The notes below the pieces were generated by a model, which saw nothing but the letters and a program-made list of their open reading frames with translations, made no database searches and was not told the DNA's origin. From the NCBI RefSeq assembly GCF_032362555.1, contig NC_083534.1, forward strand, positions 4,082,001-4,146,000: a stretch of 64,000 nt of DNA. Reading direction: 5' to 3'. The translations under genes were made by a program, and so were the position numbers. Source of the stretch: Amyelois transitella. Its lineage: Eukaryota; Arthropoda; Insecta; Lepidoptera; Pyralidae. The first letter of the stretch is position 1; every line of letters begins with the position of its first letter. This document shows, piece by piece, positions 11,601-19,046 of the stretch.

Positions 11601-13458
11601 AAACAAGCACATTTGACCAATTGTCATTGTTATTAGCACTCCACCTACCAACTAGCGTTTAAAATGAAATAGTAAGAATGAGTTTGTGTCTTAAATTCCG
11701 CGGGAACAAACAAGAACATTTGACCAATTTATCATATAAGTATTTTACCTAGCGTTTAAAATGAAGTAGTAAGAATAAGTTTGTGTGTTCAACAGTGCGA
11801 CATGTGTCCGAAACGTCTGAAGTCGCGCAAGTTCCTGCAGATACACAAACACAACGCGCACACGGGCCGCCGCTACGGCTACCTCTGCGCCGTGCGCGAC
11901 CACAGATTGTAGACACAGTTTATGTCATACATTATATCAGCAAAATATCTTTAAATCTGCTGACTTAATCTATTCGATAGTTTATTTAGCAAGTCGCTTT
12001 AGGCAACGCTCGGGTATTTAAGTCTTTAATTCTACGGGAAAAGTACTTTTTAAAGAGATGAAAGGTATACTATATCCTGCTCAGTATTCATAATTATGTG
12101 TGTGCGAGATTTCGTGACAATAGGGATGATGTCAAGGTCAAAATAATTATAAGCACTCCACCTAGCCAACTAGCGTTTGAAATGAAGTAGTAAGAATGAG
12201 TTTGTGTGTCCAACAGTGCGACATGTGTCCGAAACGTCTGAAGTCGCGCAAGTTCCTGCAGATACACAAACACAACGCGCACACGGGCCGCCGCTACGGC
12301 TACCTCTGCGCCGTGCGCGAGCACAGATTGTACACACAGTTTATGTCATACATTTTATCAGCAAAATATCTTTAAATCTGCTGACTTAAAATCCATTGTT
12401 TATTAGCAAGTCGCTTTAGGCAATGCTCCGGTATTAGAGTCTTAAATTCCGCGGGAAAAGTACTTTTTAAAGAGATGAAAGGTATACTATATCCTGCTCA
12501 GTATTCATAATTATGTGTGTGCGAGATTTCGTGACAATAGGGATGATGTCAAGGTCAAAATAATTATAAGCACTCCACCTAGCCAACTAGCGTTTGAAAT
12601 GAAGTAGTAAGAATGAGTTTGTGTGTCCAACAGTGCGACATGTGTCCGAAACGTCTGAAGTCGCGCAAGTTCCTGCAGATACACAAACACAACGCGCACA
12701 CGGGCCGCCGCTACGGCTACCTCTGCGCCGTGCGCGAGCACAGATTGTACACACAGTTTATGTCATACATTTTATCAGCAAAATATCTTTAAATCTGCTG
12801 ACTTAAAATCCATTGTTTATTAGCAAGTCGCTTTAGGCAATGCTCCGGTATTAGAGTCTTAAATTCCGCGGGAAAAGTACTTTTTAAAGAGATGAAAGGT
12901 ATACTATATCCAGCTCAGTATTCATAATTATGTGTGTGCGAAATTTCAAGGTCAGATTAATGGTGTCAAGGTCAAAACAAACAAGTACTTTTGACCAATC
13001 CTACTACTATTATAAAGGCGAAAGTTTGTATGGATGTTTGTTACTCTTTCACGCAAAAACTACTGAACCGATTACCATGAAATTTAGTATGTAGGTAGCT
13101 GAAGACCCAGAATAACACATTGGCTACTTTTTATCCCAGAGTTCCCGCGGGATTGATAGGGTTTCCATGCGGACGAAGTCGCGGGCGGCCTCTAGTTTAT
13201 CATATACCTAAGTACTTTAACTAGCGTGTAAGAATGAGTTTGTGTGTCCAACAGTGCGACATGTGTCCGAAACGTCTGAAATCGCGCAAGTTCCTGCAGA
13301 TACACAAACACAACGCGCACACGGGCCGCCGCTACGGCTACCTCTGCGCCGTGTGCGAGCACAGATTCGAGAAGCCTAACAAAGTGCGCGCGCACACGAG
13401 ACGCGTTCACGGTCTGCCGGATGAACAGCAACCGCCTATAGTTAGGGTGCAGTTGTAG
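2483..13458 (+). CDS. ZAD-type C2H2 zinc-finger protein, six fingers
   Basis: Six phase-0 exons: 2483-2698, 3374-3751, 4632-4757, 5508-5633, 6302-6424 and 13255-13458 (TAG), giving 390 aa. An N-terminal ZAD has C39-x2-C42 in exon 1 and C84-x2-C87 in exon 2, followed by a basic then Asn/Asp-rich linker. Six C2H2 fingers run from about residue 213: CPTC, CESC, CAYC, CDHC, CDMC and CAVC, each with 12 residues between the second Cys and first His. Fingers 2 and 3 are split by introns. ZAD fingers are insect nuclear DNA-binding regulators in which ZAD mediates dimerisation; the target here is unknown. M10 (2510) is an alternative start. An alternative last exon may lie at 15942-16175. Two exon arrays lie between exons 5 and 6. 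Confidence 0.85.
2741..2792. repeat. Perfect 24-bp inverted repeat with 4-bp loop
   Basis: Arms 2741-2764 and 2769-2792 are exact reverse complements around a TATG loop, inside intron 1 of the zinc-finger gene. Confidence 0.9.
3186..3290 (+). mobile_element. LINE ORF2 3'-end remnant
   Basis: The plus-strand frame reads RDRKKWKDLEEAFVSKGYAD then stop, like the C-terminal end of RTE/CR1-type LINE proteins. It lies in intron 1, about 85 bp before exon 2. Confidence 0.5.
3374..3751 (+). CDS. ZAD-C2H2 gene exon 2 (second half of ZAD and linker)
   Basis: The acceptor tgtttacag at 3373 was chosen over an upstream AG because it gives normal ZAD spacing up to KICVKCVEAI. The end is Lys-rich, then Asn/Asp-rich, closing at GTTACG/gtatat, phase 0. 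Confidence 0.78.
3801..4055 (+). mobile_element. SINE family A copy
   Basis: Head TGTGGTTCCCGGCACC to tail GACGTGACCATATGTATG, about 50 bp after the exon 2 donor. Confidence 0.8.
4118..4265 (-). mobile_element. RTE-like LINE 3' fragment
   Basis: Diverged copy of the 3' coding end of the LINE at 34960-37479 (matches CGATCTCTGCATACTTC, CTTCATGCAAGATCGG and GACGTCCTTAATTCGATCA). Confidence 0.7.
4445..4612 (+). mobile_element. Repeat family D (CCGCTTCCAAAGC ... CACTGCAGCATT)
   Basis: Begins AATAGAATAGATTTATTTTC and ends AACAAACTACACTGCAGCATT (split here as two parts of the same end). Related copies lie at 17015, 41137, 43560, 44470, 58216, 59345 (reverse), 60330 (reverse) and 60788. No coding capacity; a short non-autonomous element. 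Confidence 0.65.
4632..4757 (+). CDS. ZAD-C2H2 gene exon 3
   Basis: 42 codons; finger 1 (CPTC ... HLRFH) and the start of finger 2 (CVCE). A SINE tail begins within about 10 bp of the donor gtgaga. Confidence 0.82.
4767..5032 (-). mobile_element. SINE family A copy at the exon 3 donor
   Basis: Reverse copy whose (TACA)n tail starts about 10 bp after the splice donor at 4758. Confidence 0.8.
5044..5226 (+). mobile_element. SINE family A copy, 5' truncated
   Basis: Starts in the middle of the element (AGGCGACTAAGGGATAGGC) and keeps the 3' end GGATATAGACGTG. Confidence 0.75.
5246..5490 (+). mobile_element. tRNA-headed SINE, family B
   Basis: Best-preserved head in the window: GGCCTCTGTGGCGCAGCGG, then GGGTTCGAATCCCGGCC. 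Ends in a TATTTATTTA-rich tail just before exon 4. Confidence 0.85.
5508..5633 (+). CDS. ZAD-C2H2 gene exon 4
   Basis: 42 codons, acceptor tttttccag, donor gtgagt. Completes finger 2 and encodes most of finger 3 (CAYCEYSSATKEALV). Confidence 0.82.
5663..5859 (+). mobile_element. Helitron-like non-autonomous element, 197 bp
   Basis: Begins TCCTACTACTATTATAAAGG and ends GGGCGGCCTCTAG followed by T. The same 197-bp length recurs at 12999 and 28076. The 5'-TC and CTAG-3' ends and the A/T target match Helitrons (lepidopteran Lep1-like). Confidence 0.8.
5958..6115 (-). mobile_element. SINE family A fragment
   Basis: Reverse 3' half, from CACGTCTATATCCCTTG to the GGTTGCTAGCCCATCGCC block. Confidence 0.7.
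6302..6424 (+). CDS. ZAD-C2H2 gene exon 5
   Basis: 41 codons starting IHERRH, which closes finger 3 with exact C2-12-H3-H spacing, then finger 4 (CDHCGATFHRRSNLVQHIAIH) and LPEKNFQ, donor CAG/gtgggt. The acceptor (gtatgaag) has a weak pyrimidine tract. Its 3' half is the seed of the array that follows. Confidence 0.8.
6385..7690 (+). repeat. Tandem array 1: exon 5 3' end + donor + SINE tail, about 100-bp units
   Basis: About ten imperfect units. Each joins CACCTGCCCGAGAAGAACTT, the exon 5 donor context CCAGGTGGGTTG, and GGTCACGTCTT ... ACGGGGTAGACAGAGAC, which is the reversed tail of SINE family A. The copy at 6710-6787 keeps more of the exon (GATFHRRSNLV onward) with a gtgagt donor. Some units are shortened (near 6866, 7347, 7539). 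The long ORFs through this stretch follow from repetition, not from independent genes. Confidence 0.88.
8103..8219 (+). pseudogene. Truncated exon 6 copy 1
   Basis: 38 codons from CDMC to CEHRL, then TAG. Encodes finger 5 and the two Cys of finger 6. The CAG acceptor is intact. Confidence 0.85.
8513..8629 (+). pseudogene. Truncated exon 6 copy 2
   Basis: Same 38 codons, TAG. Differs from copy 1 in this exon only by a synonymous AAA/AAG. Confidence 0.85.
8912..9085 (+). pseudogene. Truncated exon 6 copy 3 (read-through class)
   Basis: TAG is replaced by TAC after HRL, so the frame runs on for 19 more residues (YTQFMSCIN ...) to TAG at 9083. An extra base in the tail sets this frame apart from the other read-through copies. 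Confidence 0.83.
9320..9436 (+). pseudogene. Truncated exon 6 copy 4
   Basis: 38 codons then TAG. Carries CTG and AAA at the variable Leu and Lys codons. Confidence 0.85.
9834..9992 (+). pseudogene. Truncated exon 6 copy 5 (read-through class)
   Basis: TAC at the stop position; 14 extra residues to TAA at 9990. Confidence 0.83.
10292..10450 (+). pseudogene. Truncated exon 6 copy 6 (read-through class)
   Basis: TGG at the stop position; 14 extra residues to TAA at 10448. Acceptor context is GTTCGACAG instead of GTTCAACAG. Confidence 0.83.
10728..10844 (+). pseudogene. Truncated exon 6 copy 7
   Basis: TAG class. CCG to CTG changes Pro5 to Leu next to the second zinc Cys; it also has the CGT Arg codon found in copies 9-12. 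Confidence 0.85.
11260..11376 (+). pseudogene. Truncated exon 6 copy 8
   Basis: TAG class. A perfect AT-rich palindrome is inserted downstream in this unit at about 11452-11484. Confidence 0.85.
11796..11912 (+). pseudogene. Truncated exon 6 copy 9
   Basis: TAG class. TGC to CGC replaces the second zinc Cys of finger 6 by Arg, and Glu becomes Asp next to it. Confidence 0.85.
12217..12375 (+). pseudogene. Truncated exon 6 copy 10 (read-through class)
   Basis: Cys to Arg as in copy 9, TAC at the stop position, TAA at 12373. Its unit is almost identical to the next one over 417 bp. Confidence 0.85.
12634..12792 (+). pseudogene. Truncated exon 6 copy 11 (read-through class)
   Basis: Same exon sequence as copy 10, 417 bp downstream: the most recent duplication in the array. 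Confidence 0.85.
12999..13195 (+). mobile_element. Helitron-like element inserted in array 2
   Basis: 197 bp from TCCTACTACT to CCTCTAG. Removing it restores GACCAATTTATCATATACC, present uninterrupted in the unit at about 9768. Paralogous units thus give an exact empty site, with insertion between A and T and no target duplication. Confidence 0.9.
13255..13458 (+). CDS. ZAD-C2H2 gene exon 6 (complete terminal exon)
   Basis: 67 codons then TAG. Finger 5 (CDMC ... HKHNAH) and complete finger 6 (CAVCEHRFEKPNKVRAHTRRVH), then a short Pro-containing tail ending RVQL. It is the only one of twelve copies that continues past CACAGATT, so it is the probable parental exon. Confidence 0.85.
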   Translation, partial: CDMCPKRLKSRKFLQIHKHNAHTGRRYGYLCAVCEHRFEKPNKVRAHTRRVHGLPDEQQPPIVRVQL

Positions 13459-13524
13459 TGTGGATTTTTTTTTTGTTTGCTAGCGGTTCCCGTTTAGTCT
13501 AATCTATCTAATATATTTAAACGA

Positions 13525-13735
13525 GCAATTCTTGTATATATATAATCAATATCTCGGAAACGGCTCCAACGATTTTCATGAAAGTTACAGATTAGGGGCT
13601 TTTCGGCTCAAGGAATCGATTTATCAAGGTCCTAGGTTCGAGAAAAGCTCGGTTCCCAAGATATTTAAACATTTTAAAAACCGCGTTTTAAGAAACTATA
13701 TCAGCGCCATCTCTGGTAGACCGAGCAAAGCAAAT
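13525..13735 (+). repeat. Interspersed repeat with short ORF
   Basis: Contains ATCTCGGAAACGGCTCCAAC, GAATCGATTTATCAAGGTCC and ATATCAGCGCCATCTCTGG. A reverse copy lies at about 54675-54895. The 83-codon ORF through it looks fortuitous. Confidence 0.65.
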
Positions 13736-13736
13736 A

Positions 13737-13982
13737 TTATAAAGCTGAAGAGTTTGTTTCAACGCGCTAATCTCAGGAAGTAGTGGTACAAATTGAAAAA
13801 TGATTTTTGTGTTCAATAGACCATTTATCGAGGTTTTAGGCTATTTAATATCACGCTTCAACTATTAGGAGCGAAGAAATAATGTTAATTATGAAAAAAA
13901 TGGGGAAAATAATTCACACTTGAAGGCTTCAGTGATGTCTAAGATAACTATTCCACGCGGACAGAGTCGCGGGCACAGCTAG
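13737..13982 (+). mobile_element. Helitron-like element, family H2
   Basis: From AATATTATAAAGCTGAAGAG to CGGGCACAGCTAG followed by T, joined directly to the preceding repeat. Diverged from other H2 copies. Confidence 0.6.
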
Positions 13983-13987
13983 TACGT

Positions 13988-14863
13988 ACATATGATCACG
14001 ATCGCCCTTGGGGGGTAGACAAGAGCTGACAGTCTTGAAATGACTTGATAGGCCGCGTTGAGATGTCTGGTTTAATGTTTATGGGAAATTATTCTGAAAA
14101 TTATAAAATATTTGCGCTTGAAAAGAAAGATGATAATCTATCTAAATTGTCTTTTGTTAATGTTTTCTTTTTTCTTATTTCAAATTGCATTATGCTTGTT
14201 TTTTTTTAAAAAGGAGTTCGTAACACTCTCTACCCGCCAAATGCAAACTGTTTCAGTATCTGGTTTGAATTTTAAGCTACGAAATCGGGATGATGCTGAT
14301 ACGCTATTTATATATTCGGCTACAAAATGAATTAAAAATTTGAAGTTTATAAAAAATAATATTTTAAACAGTATTTTCATGTAAATATAGGGTAATAAGT
14401 CGCACAAATTCGCTACAATGTATTAGGTTATTTTATATTTTTTTTTATTTTAGTATAGGTAGTAGGAATTCTCATTTTTACTCGTAAGTACTTATACTAA
14501 TTCGGTCTAGTCAAAATAAATCAGTATTACTTAAATGCATAAAATCTATTAAACTATATTTACAAAATTGATTTTTTTTTCTCAAATTAATGTCATCAAT
14601 ATGCTAAAAAGATGAATAGGATAGGACTGAAAAAGATTTTAAATAAGCAATCGAAAGACTTGTATTCACGGACGAAAAAAGTATTTTTGTTTAAGCTGCA
14701 GTATTAAAAACTTCTTTGCGGTATATTCACTTTTATAAAAAAAATATCATAAAATATAAAAATATTTAGAAAATTTATAGTTTTAAATCCACACTACAGC
14801 TGTTACTCTATAAATCTATGTTAAATAAATAATCCTATTAATATACTGATTATTTATTTAGAA
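13988..14863. other. AT-rich non-coding stretch
   Basis: A short reversed SINE A fragment lies at 13988-14075. The rest is AT-rich with no exon-like splice pair or recognisable repeat. Confidence 0.4.
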
Positions 14864-14903
14864 TAGACAAAATGGCGGCGAAGACTAACACTGGAGATGT
14901 CAG
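14864..14903 (+). CDS. Possible start-codon exon (gene unassigned)
   Basis: Acceptor tttatttag, then CAAAATGG with ATG at 14872 and 11 codons (MAAKTNTGDV, then a split codon) to a strong donor CAG/gtaagg. It could be the start exon of the Pro/Gln-rich gene, but it ends in phase 2 while the first recognised exon of that gene begins in phase 0, so a linking exon would be needed. It lies between the two possible last exons of the zinc-finger gene. Confidence 0.4.
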
Positions 14904-15378
14904 GTAAGGTAAAGGCACTTATTGCTCTGACATTTCATAAGTTTCTTTCTTTTTTTTAATTTAATTCAATTTTTTAAAAATTATATGTATTGTGCCTAAT
15001 TGTAGTAGCTCAGAAATTTTGTAAATCGTTTTTTTTTTCTTTTTACACTTTTAATGTTTAAAGGCAGTCTTTATTTTTTTTAAATTTTCTCTATTTCAAG
15101 AAGGCACTGGTGGTTGGATGATATTATATATAGTACTTAAATAAAAAAAAATTGCGATTAAATTTTGTGTTAAATGAATAATTTAAAAGTATTTCTTTTT
15201 AATAATAAAAAATACAATTTGTATGTCAAGCACTAGTGCCTTTACCTACCTTCGATTTTAAAATCTTAATATAAATATTTTTTGTAACTTACAACAAGTT
15301 TTACAACTTATTTTATATCAAGCCAATTATCCTTGAAGTCCAGTCGTCGGTCGGTTAATTTTATTTATAACATTTCAT

Positions 15379-15468
15379 CATACAGACACGAAGAAATAGG
15401 GAGTACTTGTAGTCAATAAGTCATATTTATAAACAAATAGTTACACCCTATTTCCTCGTGTCTGTATG
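15379..15468. repeat. Inverted repeat, 23-bp arms, 44-bp loop
   Basis: Arms 15379-15401 and 15446-15468 are complementary except for one position. Could be a remnant of a foldback element. Confidence 0.8.
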
Positions 15469-15527
15469 TATGCATGCGTTAATCTCGGAAACCTGTAGAA
15501 ATTTTGTTCCTGTTCCGAAATGTAGTT

Positions 15528-15705
15528 GGTGCCGTGTGGTGCCCGACACCAATAGGAAAAATAACAGGACCACTACGTCTCTTTCCCATGGATGTCTTAA
15601 AAGGCGACTAAGGGATAGGATTATAAACTTGGGATTTCTCTTGCTATCAATTCTATCATTCAGCCAAACACCTGAACGTGGCCTATTAGTCTTTTTAAGA
15701 CGGTC
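15528..15705 (+). mobile_element. SINE family A copy, 3' truncated
   Basis: Head GTGCCGTGTGGTGCCCGAC, ends at CTTTTTAAGACGGTCGGC, where a reversed Helitron H2 fragment (about 15720-15870) begins. Confidence 0.75.
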
Positions 15706-15941
15706 GGCTGATGTTATTGATGATGTTATATAGCCTAAAGCCTTCCTCTATAAATGGTCTATTCGACGCAAAAATATTTTTTCAATTCGAACCAGCAGTT
15801 CCTGAGATTAGCGCGTTCAAACAAACAAACAAACAAACAAACTCTTCAGCTTTATAATATTAGTATAGATATAGAAATATAACCTCTCTTTTTTCCCGCC
15901 AGATATAAAATATAACCTCTCTTTTTTTTTCTTTTTTTCAG

Positions 15942-16175
15942 TGTGAACATTGCGACAAACGCGAATATTCGCAGAAACGTCTCAACCTGCACATCTATTG
16001 CCGTCACAAGATAACCAACTACAGATTCATGTGTCCAATGTGCGCCGGAGTCTTCACCAGGCCGAGGAATGTGAGGAAGCACCTGACGAGGATCCATGGC
16101 GTCGCCAGGCCGGATCAGGGCCGGATTGAGAAGATAGAGAAGATGATGGTGCCGCTGGCGTCTTATGCTTGTTAG
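15942..16175 (+). CDS. Alternative C2H2 terminal exon of the zinc-finger gene (or last exon of a related gene)
   Basis: Strong acceptor (long pyrimidine run then cag), 77 codons, TAG at 16173. Starts directly with CEHC as exon 6 starts with CDMC, and holds two C2H2 fingers (CEHC ... HIYCRH and CPMCAGVFTRPRNVRKHLTRIH) with spacing like fingers 5 and 6, then a charged tail ending MVPLASYAC. Its phase fits splicing from exon 5 (6424). Two terminal exons of matching design point to alternative 3' splicing; the alternative is a tandem gene fragment. A polyadenylation signal AATAAA lies at 16197. Confidence 0.7.
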   Translation, partial: CEHCDKREYSQKRLNLHIYCRHKITNYRFMCPMCAGVFTRPRNVRKHLTRIHGVARPDQGRIEKIEKMMVPLASYAC

Positions 16176-16764
16176 GGAATTAAATTTTTATTAAAAAATA
16201 AAAAAAAGTTGTATTGTGCATTTTTATTTGTTTAACGGGCCATTTAGCATACATGCATAGTCACGTACTTTATTTGCTAGCGGGCCATTTAGCATACATG
16301 CATAGTTACGTAAAGACGTGACTATGCATGCTAAAAGGGATAAAGATCCCTTGCGGACAGAGTCGACAGTCTTGAAGAGACTGGTTGGCCAGGTTCAGCT
16401 GTTTGGCTTAATGTTAGAATTGAGATTCAAATAGTGACAGGTTGCTAGCCCATCGCTTAAAAGGAAAATTCCAATTGTATAAACCTATCCCTGGATCTGG
16501 CACCTAACAATTAAATAAAAAGGAATAGGTCAGAAATCATATGCAATTATTTTAGCCAATCAACTGATTTTTGAAATAAATTATACATATGTAAATTTTT
16601 TGGTATGGACACAATAGCAATTTTTGTACCTACGTACTAAGTACTACATCAATTTATATGTTGTTATTTGTATATCTGTCATAATAATATGTGAAACTGT
16701 ATAGAAAGCAAAATAAAAATAAACGCTTCTCATAAAGTATTAAAATGTTTTATTTTTTTAACAA

Positions 16765-16942
16765 AAACCATGATCAATCCAATACGGGTCAGGTTTATCT
16801 GCAAAGGTTGCGGAGGTCAGACGGGTGTCGCCTTGTGGAAAAACCTGACTCACCCAATCCAGGATCCATGGTCAAAGGCACACCCCGGGCTCCTCTCCAG
16901 AGTGGTGTGGATGCAATCGGGACTAAAGCCAGGAGGAAATAA
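16765..16942 (+). mobile_element. SINE family C copy
   Basis: Contains CCAATACGGGTCAGGTTT, CCTGACTCACCCAATCCAGG and GGCTCCTCTCCAGAG. The same body recurs near 19590-19965, 23430-23840 (reverse) and 34135-34450. Confidence 0.7.
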
Positions 16943-17011
16943 CGTCAACTTCACAATTATCAAACTTAGAACAGATATGTATACGAGAAAAAACATAAAT
17001 TAAATCACGTC

Positions 17012-17205
17012 TATTCAAATTCAAATTCAAAATTTTTATTCATTATTATAGGATACTATTATATCGCTTAATAATTGTCGTATGGTTTAACAACATTGGT
17101 TGACGTCAAATAAATTACTTAAAAACTAAGTTTACTGCCGCTTCCAAGGCGTCAGTGCAGAAGAAGCGGTAACAAACTGCACTGCAGCATTTTCTTCAAC
17201 AACGT
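17012..17205 (+). mobile_element. Repeat family D copy
   Basis: From TTCAAATTCAAATTCAAA to AACTGCACTGCAGCATTTTC. Nearly the same sequence recurs at 58216-58397. Confidence 0.7.
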
Positions 17206-17269
17206 CAACTTCACAATATGTATTAAATTATACTTAGAATAGAATGTGGACGGGAGAATACATTGTACA

Positions 17270-17515
17270 ATATATCGCTTGCGTGGTAGACAGGGTCAAA
17301 ATTCAAGGGTCAACTTGAAAAGACTGATAGACCCCGTTCAGCTGTTTGGCTTAATGATAGAATTGAGATTTAAATAGAGACAGGTTACTAGCCCATCGTC
17401 TTAAAAAAGAATCCCAAGTTTATAAGCCTATCCCTTAGTCGCCTTTTACAACATCCATGAGAACGAAATGGAGTGGTCCTTTTCCTTCTTTTTTATTGTT
17501 ACCAGGAACCACACG
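17270..17515 (-). mobile_element. SINE family A copy
   Basis: Reverse copy ending ACCAGGAACCACACGGC. Confidence 0.75.
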
Positions 17516-17567
17516 GCGAGAGAATACATTGTTTTGATAAAGTACTTAATTGATTTAATACATACAT

Positions 17568-18141
17568 ACATACATACATAAAATCACGCCTCTTTCCCGG
17601 AGGGGTAGGCAGAGACTACCTCTTTCCACTTGCCACGATCTCTGCATACTTCTTTCGCTTCGTCCACATTCATAACTCTCTTCATACAAGCTCGGCGGTT
17701 TCGGGTACTTTTGACCTGACCCTTTACCAGGACGTCCTTAATTTGATCAAGATACGTTCGTCTAGGTCTTCCCACTCCGACCTTTCCCTCCACACTCTCC
17801 TTGTATATCTGCTTAGTCAACCTGCTTTCATTCATCCTCTCCACATGACCGAACCATCTTAACATACCCTTTTCTATTCCTGTAACTACATCTTCTTTCA
17901 CATCACAACATTCCCTTATCACGCTGTTCCTTATCCTGTCACTCAATTTCACACCCATCATACTCCTTAACGCTCTCATTTCCACTGCATTTATTCTGCT
18001 TTCATGCTTCTTTTGCCATACCCAACTTTCACTCCCATACATTAATGTCGGGACCAACACGCCCCTGTGCACAGCCAGTCGAGCCTTTTTGGATAGTTTC
18101 TGACTGCTCATAAAGGCATGCAAAGCTCCATTCACCATTTA
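17568..18141 (-). mobile_element. RTE-like LINE, 5'-truncated recent copy
   Basis: 184 codons from the LINE C-terminal region, reading the same protein as the longer copy at 34979-35535. I see a single base difference in the stretch compared (near 17907). The (TACA)n end is intact. Truncation falls at the MVNGALHAF codons. Confidence 0.88.
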
Positions 18142-18614
18142 ATCGAAATTTAAATAATTTTATTTCGCTTGCCTCGATTCCCGTAAGCGAGTAGGTATAA
18201 AAATCTTCAACGACGTTCATCAATCTCTTCATTCAAACTCGTTTGCACACTCTGAAAGAATGAAATGAAAACCATGTTTCTTTTTAACAGACTTCATCTT
18301 TATTCCAATAACCTAAATCGTCTAGAAAATTGACACTTGACAAATTATTGTTGTTGAAAGATTCTTAAAGAATATGTAAAGCCGGAAGCATTTATATTAA
18401 TAAATAAATACAGGTTAGGAACACAAATTATCAGTAAAGGAACTGAGTATAAATATATATAGTATATAAACCAGAGAAAAACATAGATATCAAGGAGTAA
18501 GTATCGGCAGATATCACATCTTTCCACTTATTGCCACGATCCTTGCATATTTCACTCGCTTTATACATACATACAAACATACATATCATCACGTCTATAT
18601 TAAGTAAGTATAAT

Positions 18615-18735
18615 TAAGTAAGAGTTATGAATGTGGATGAAGCGAAGGAAGTATGCAGAGATCGTGGCAAGTGGAAAGAGGTAGTCCCTGCCTACCCCTC
18701 CGGGAAAGAAGCGTGATGTTATGTATGTATGTATT
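18615..18735 (+). mobile_element. RTE-like LINE 3' fragment
   Basis: Plus-oriented last part: GTGGATGAAGCGAAGGAAG, then CCTACCCCTCCGGGAAAG and an ATGTATGTATG tail. Confidence 0.75.
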
Positions 18736-18785
18736 ATTAAGTCAGTAAGCTTACATGAAGAAAGTTTTGAATGTTGATAAAGCGA

Positions 18786-19008
18786 ATAGAAAAAAGGACT
18801 ACTCCATCTCTTCCCCACGGATGTCGTAAAAGACGATTAAGGGATTGGTTTGTAAACTTGGGATTCTTCTTTTAGGCGATAGGCTAGCAACCTGTCACTA
18901 TTTGAATCTCAATTCTATCAAAAAGCCTAACAGCTGAACGTGGCCTTTCAATCTTTTCAAGACTGTTGGCTCTGTCTACCCCGCAAGGATATAGACGTGA
19001 CCATATGT
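18786..19008 (+). mobile_element. SINE family A copy, head lost
   Basis: Runs from AAAAAAGGACTACTCCATC to GATATAGACGTGACC. Confidence 0.75.
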
Positions 19009-19046
19009 ACGGATGCAGGTTTATAATCAGACATTATTTTCTTCAG

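Larger units (their letters stand above)
7700..13254 (+). repeat. Tandem array 2: eleven truncated copies of exon 6, about 400-535-bp units
   Basis: Each unit has the acceptor context TGTGT-CAACAG, 114-116 bp of exon 6, then a shared non-coding stretch (CAGTTTATGTCAT, GTACTTTTTAAAGAGATGAA, CTCAGTATTCATAATTATG). Exon copies start at 8103, 8513, 8912, 9320, 9834, 10292, 10728, 11260, 11796, 12217 and 12634; the complete exon follows at 13255. Spacings are 399-536 bp. All copies break from the complete exon after CACAGATT. A 197-bp Helitron sits in the last unit. Confidence 0.93.
16205..18965. other. Repeat-rich stretch without a recognised gene
   Basis: Apart from the elements listed separately, this holds SINE A fragments near 16314-16500 (reverse). 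The stretch 18145-18590 shows no recognisable feature. Confidence 0.5.

Noticed and set aside
6385..13254. CRISPR-like repeat arrays
   Set aside because: Units are long, contain exon sequence with splice sites, and the genome is clearly eukaryotic.
8399..13431. Repeated minus-strand ORFs reading MLAHGAEVAVAAARV
   Set aside because: Antisense shadow of the repeated exon; repetition and GC-rich codons keep the reverse frame open. No splice or start context.
13532..13783. 83-codon ORF as a small gene
   Set aside because: It lies in an interspersed repeat with a second copy near 54.7 kb and runs into a Helitron-like element.
16745..17003. ORFs of 65 and 77 codons
   Set aside because: They lie in SINE family C sequence seen at three other places.
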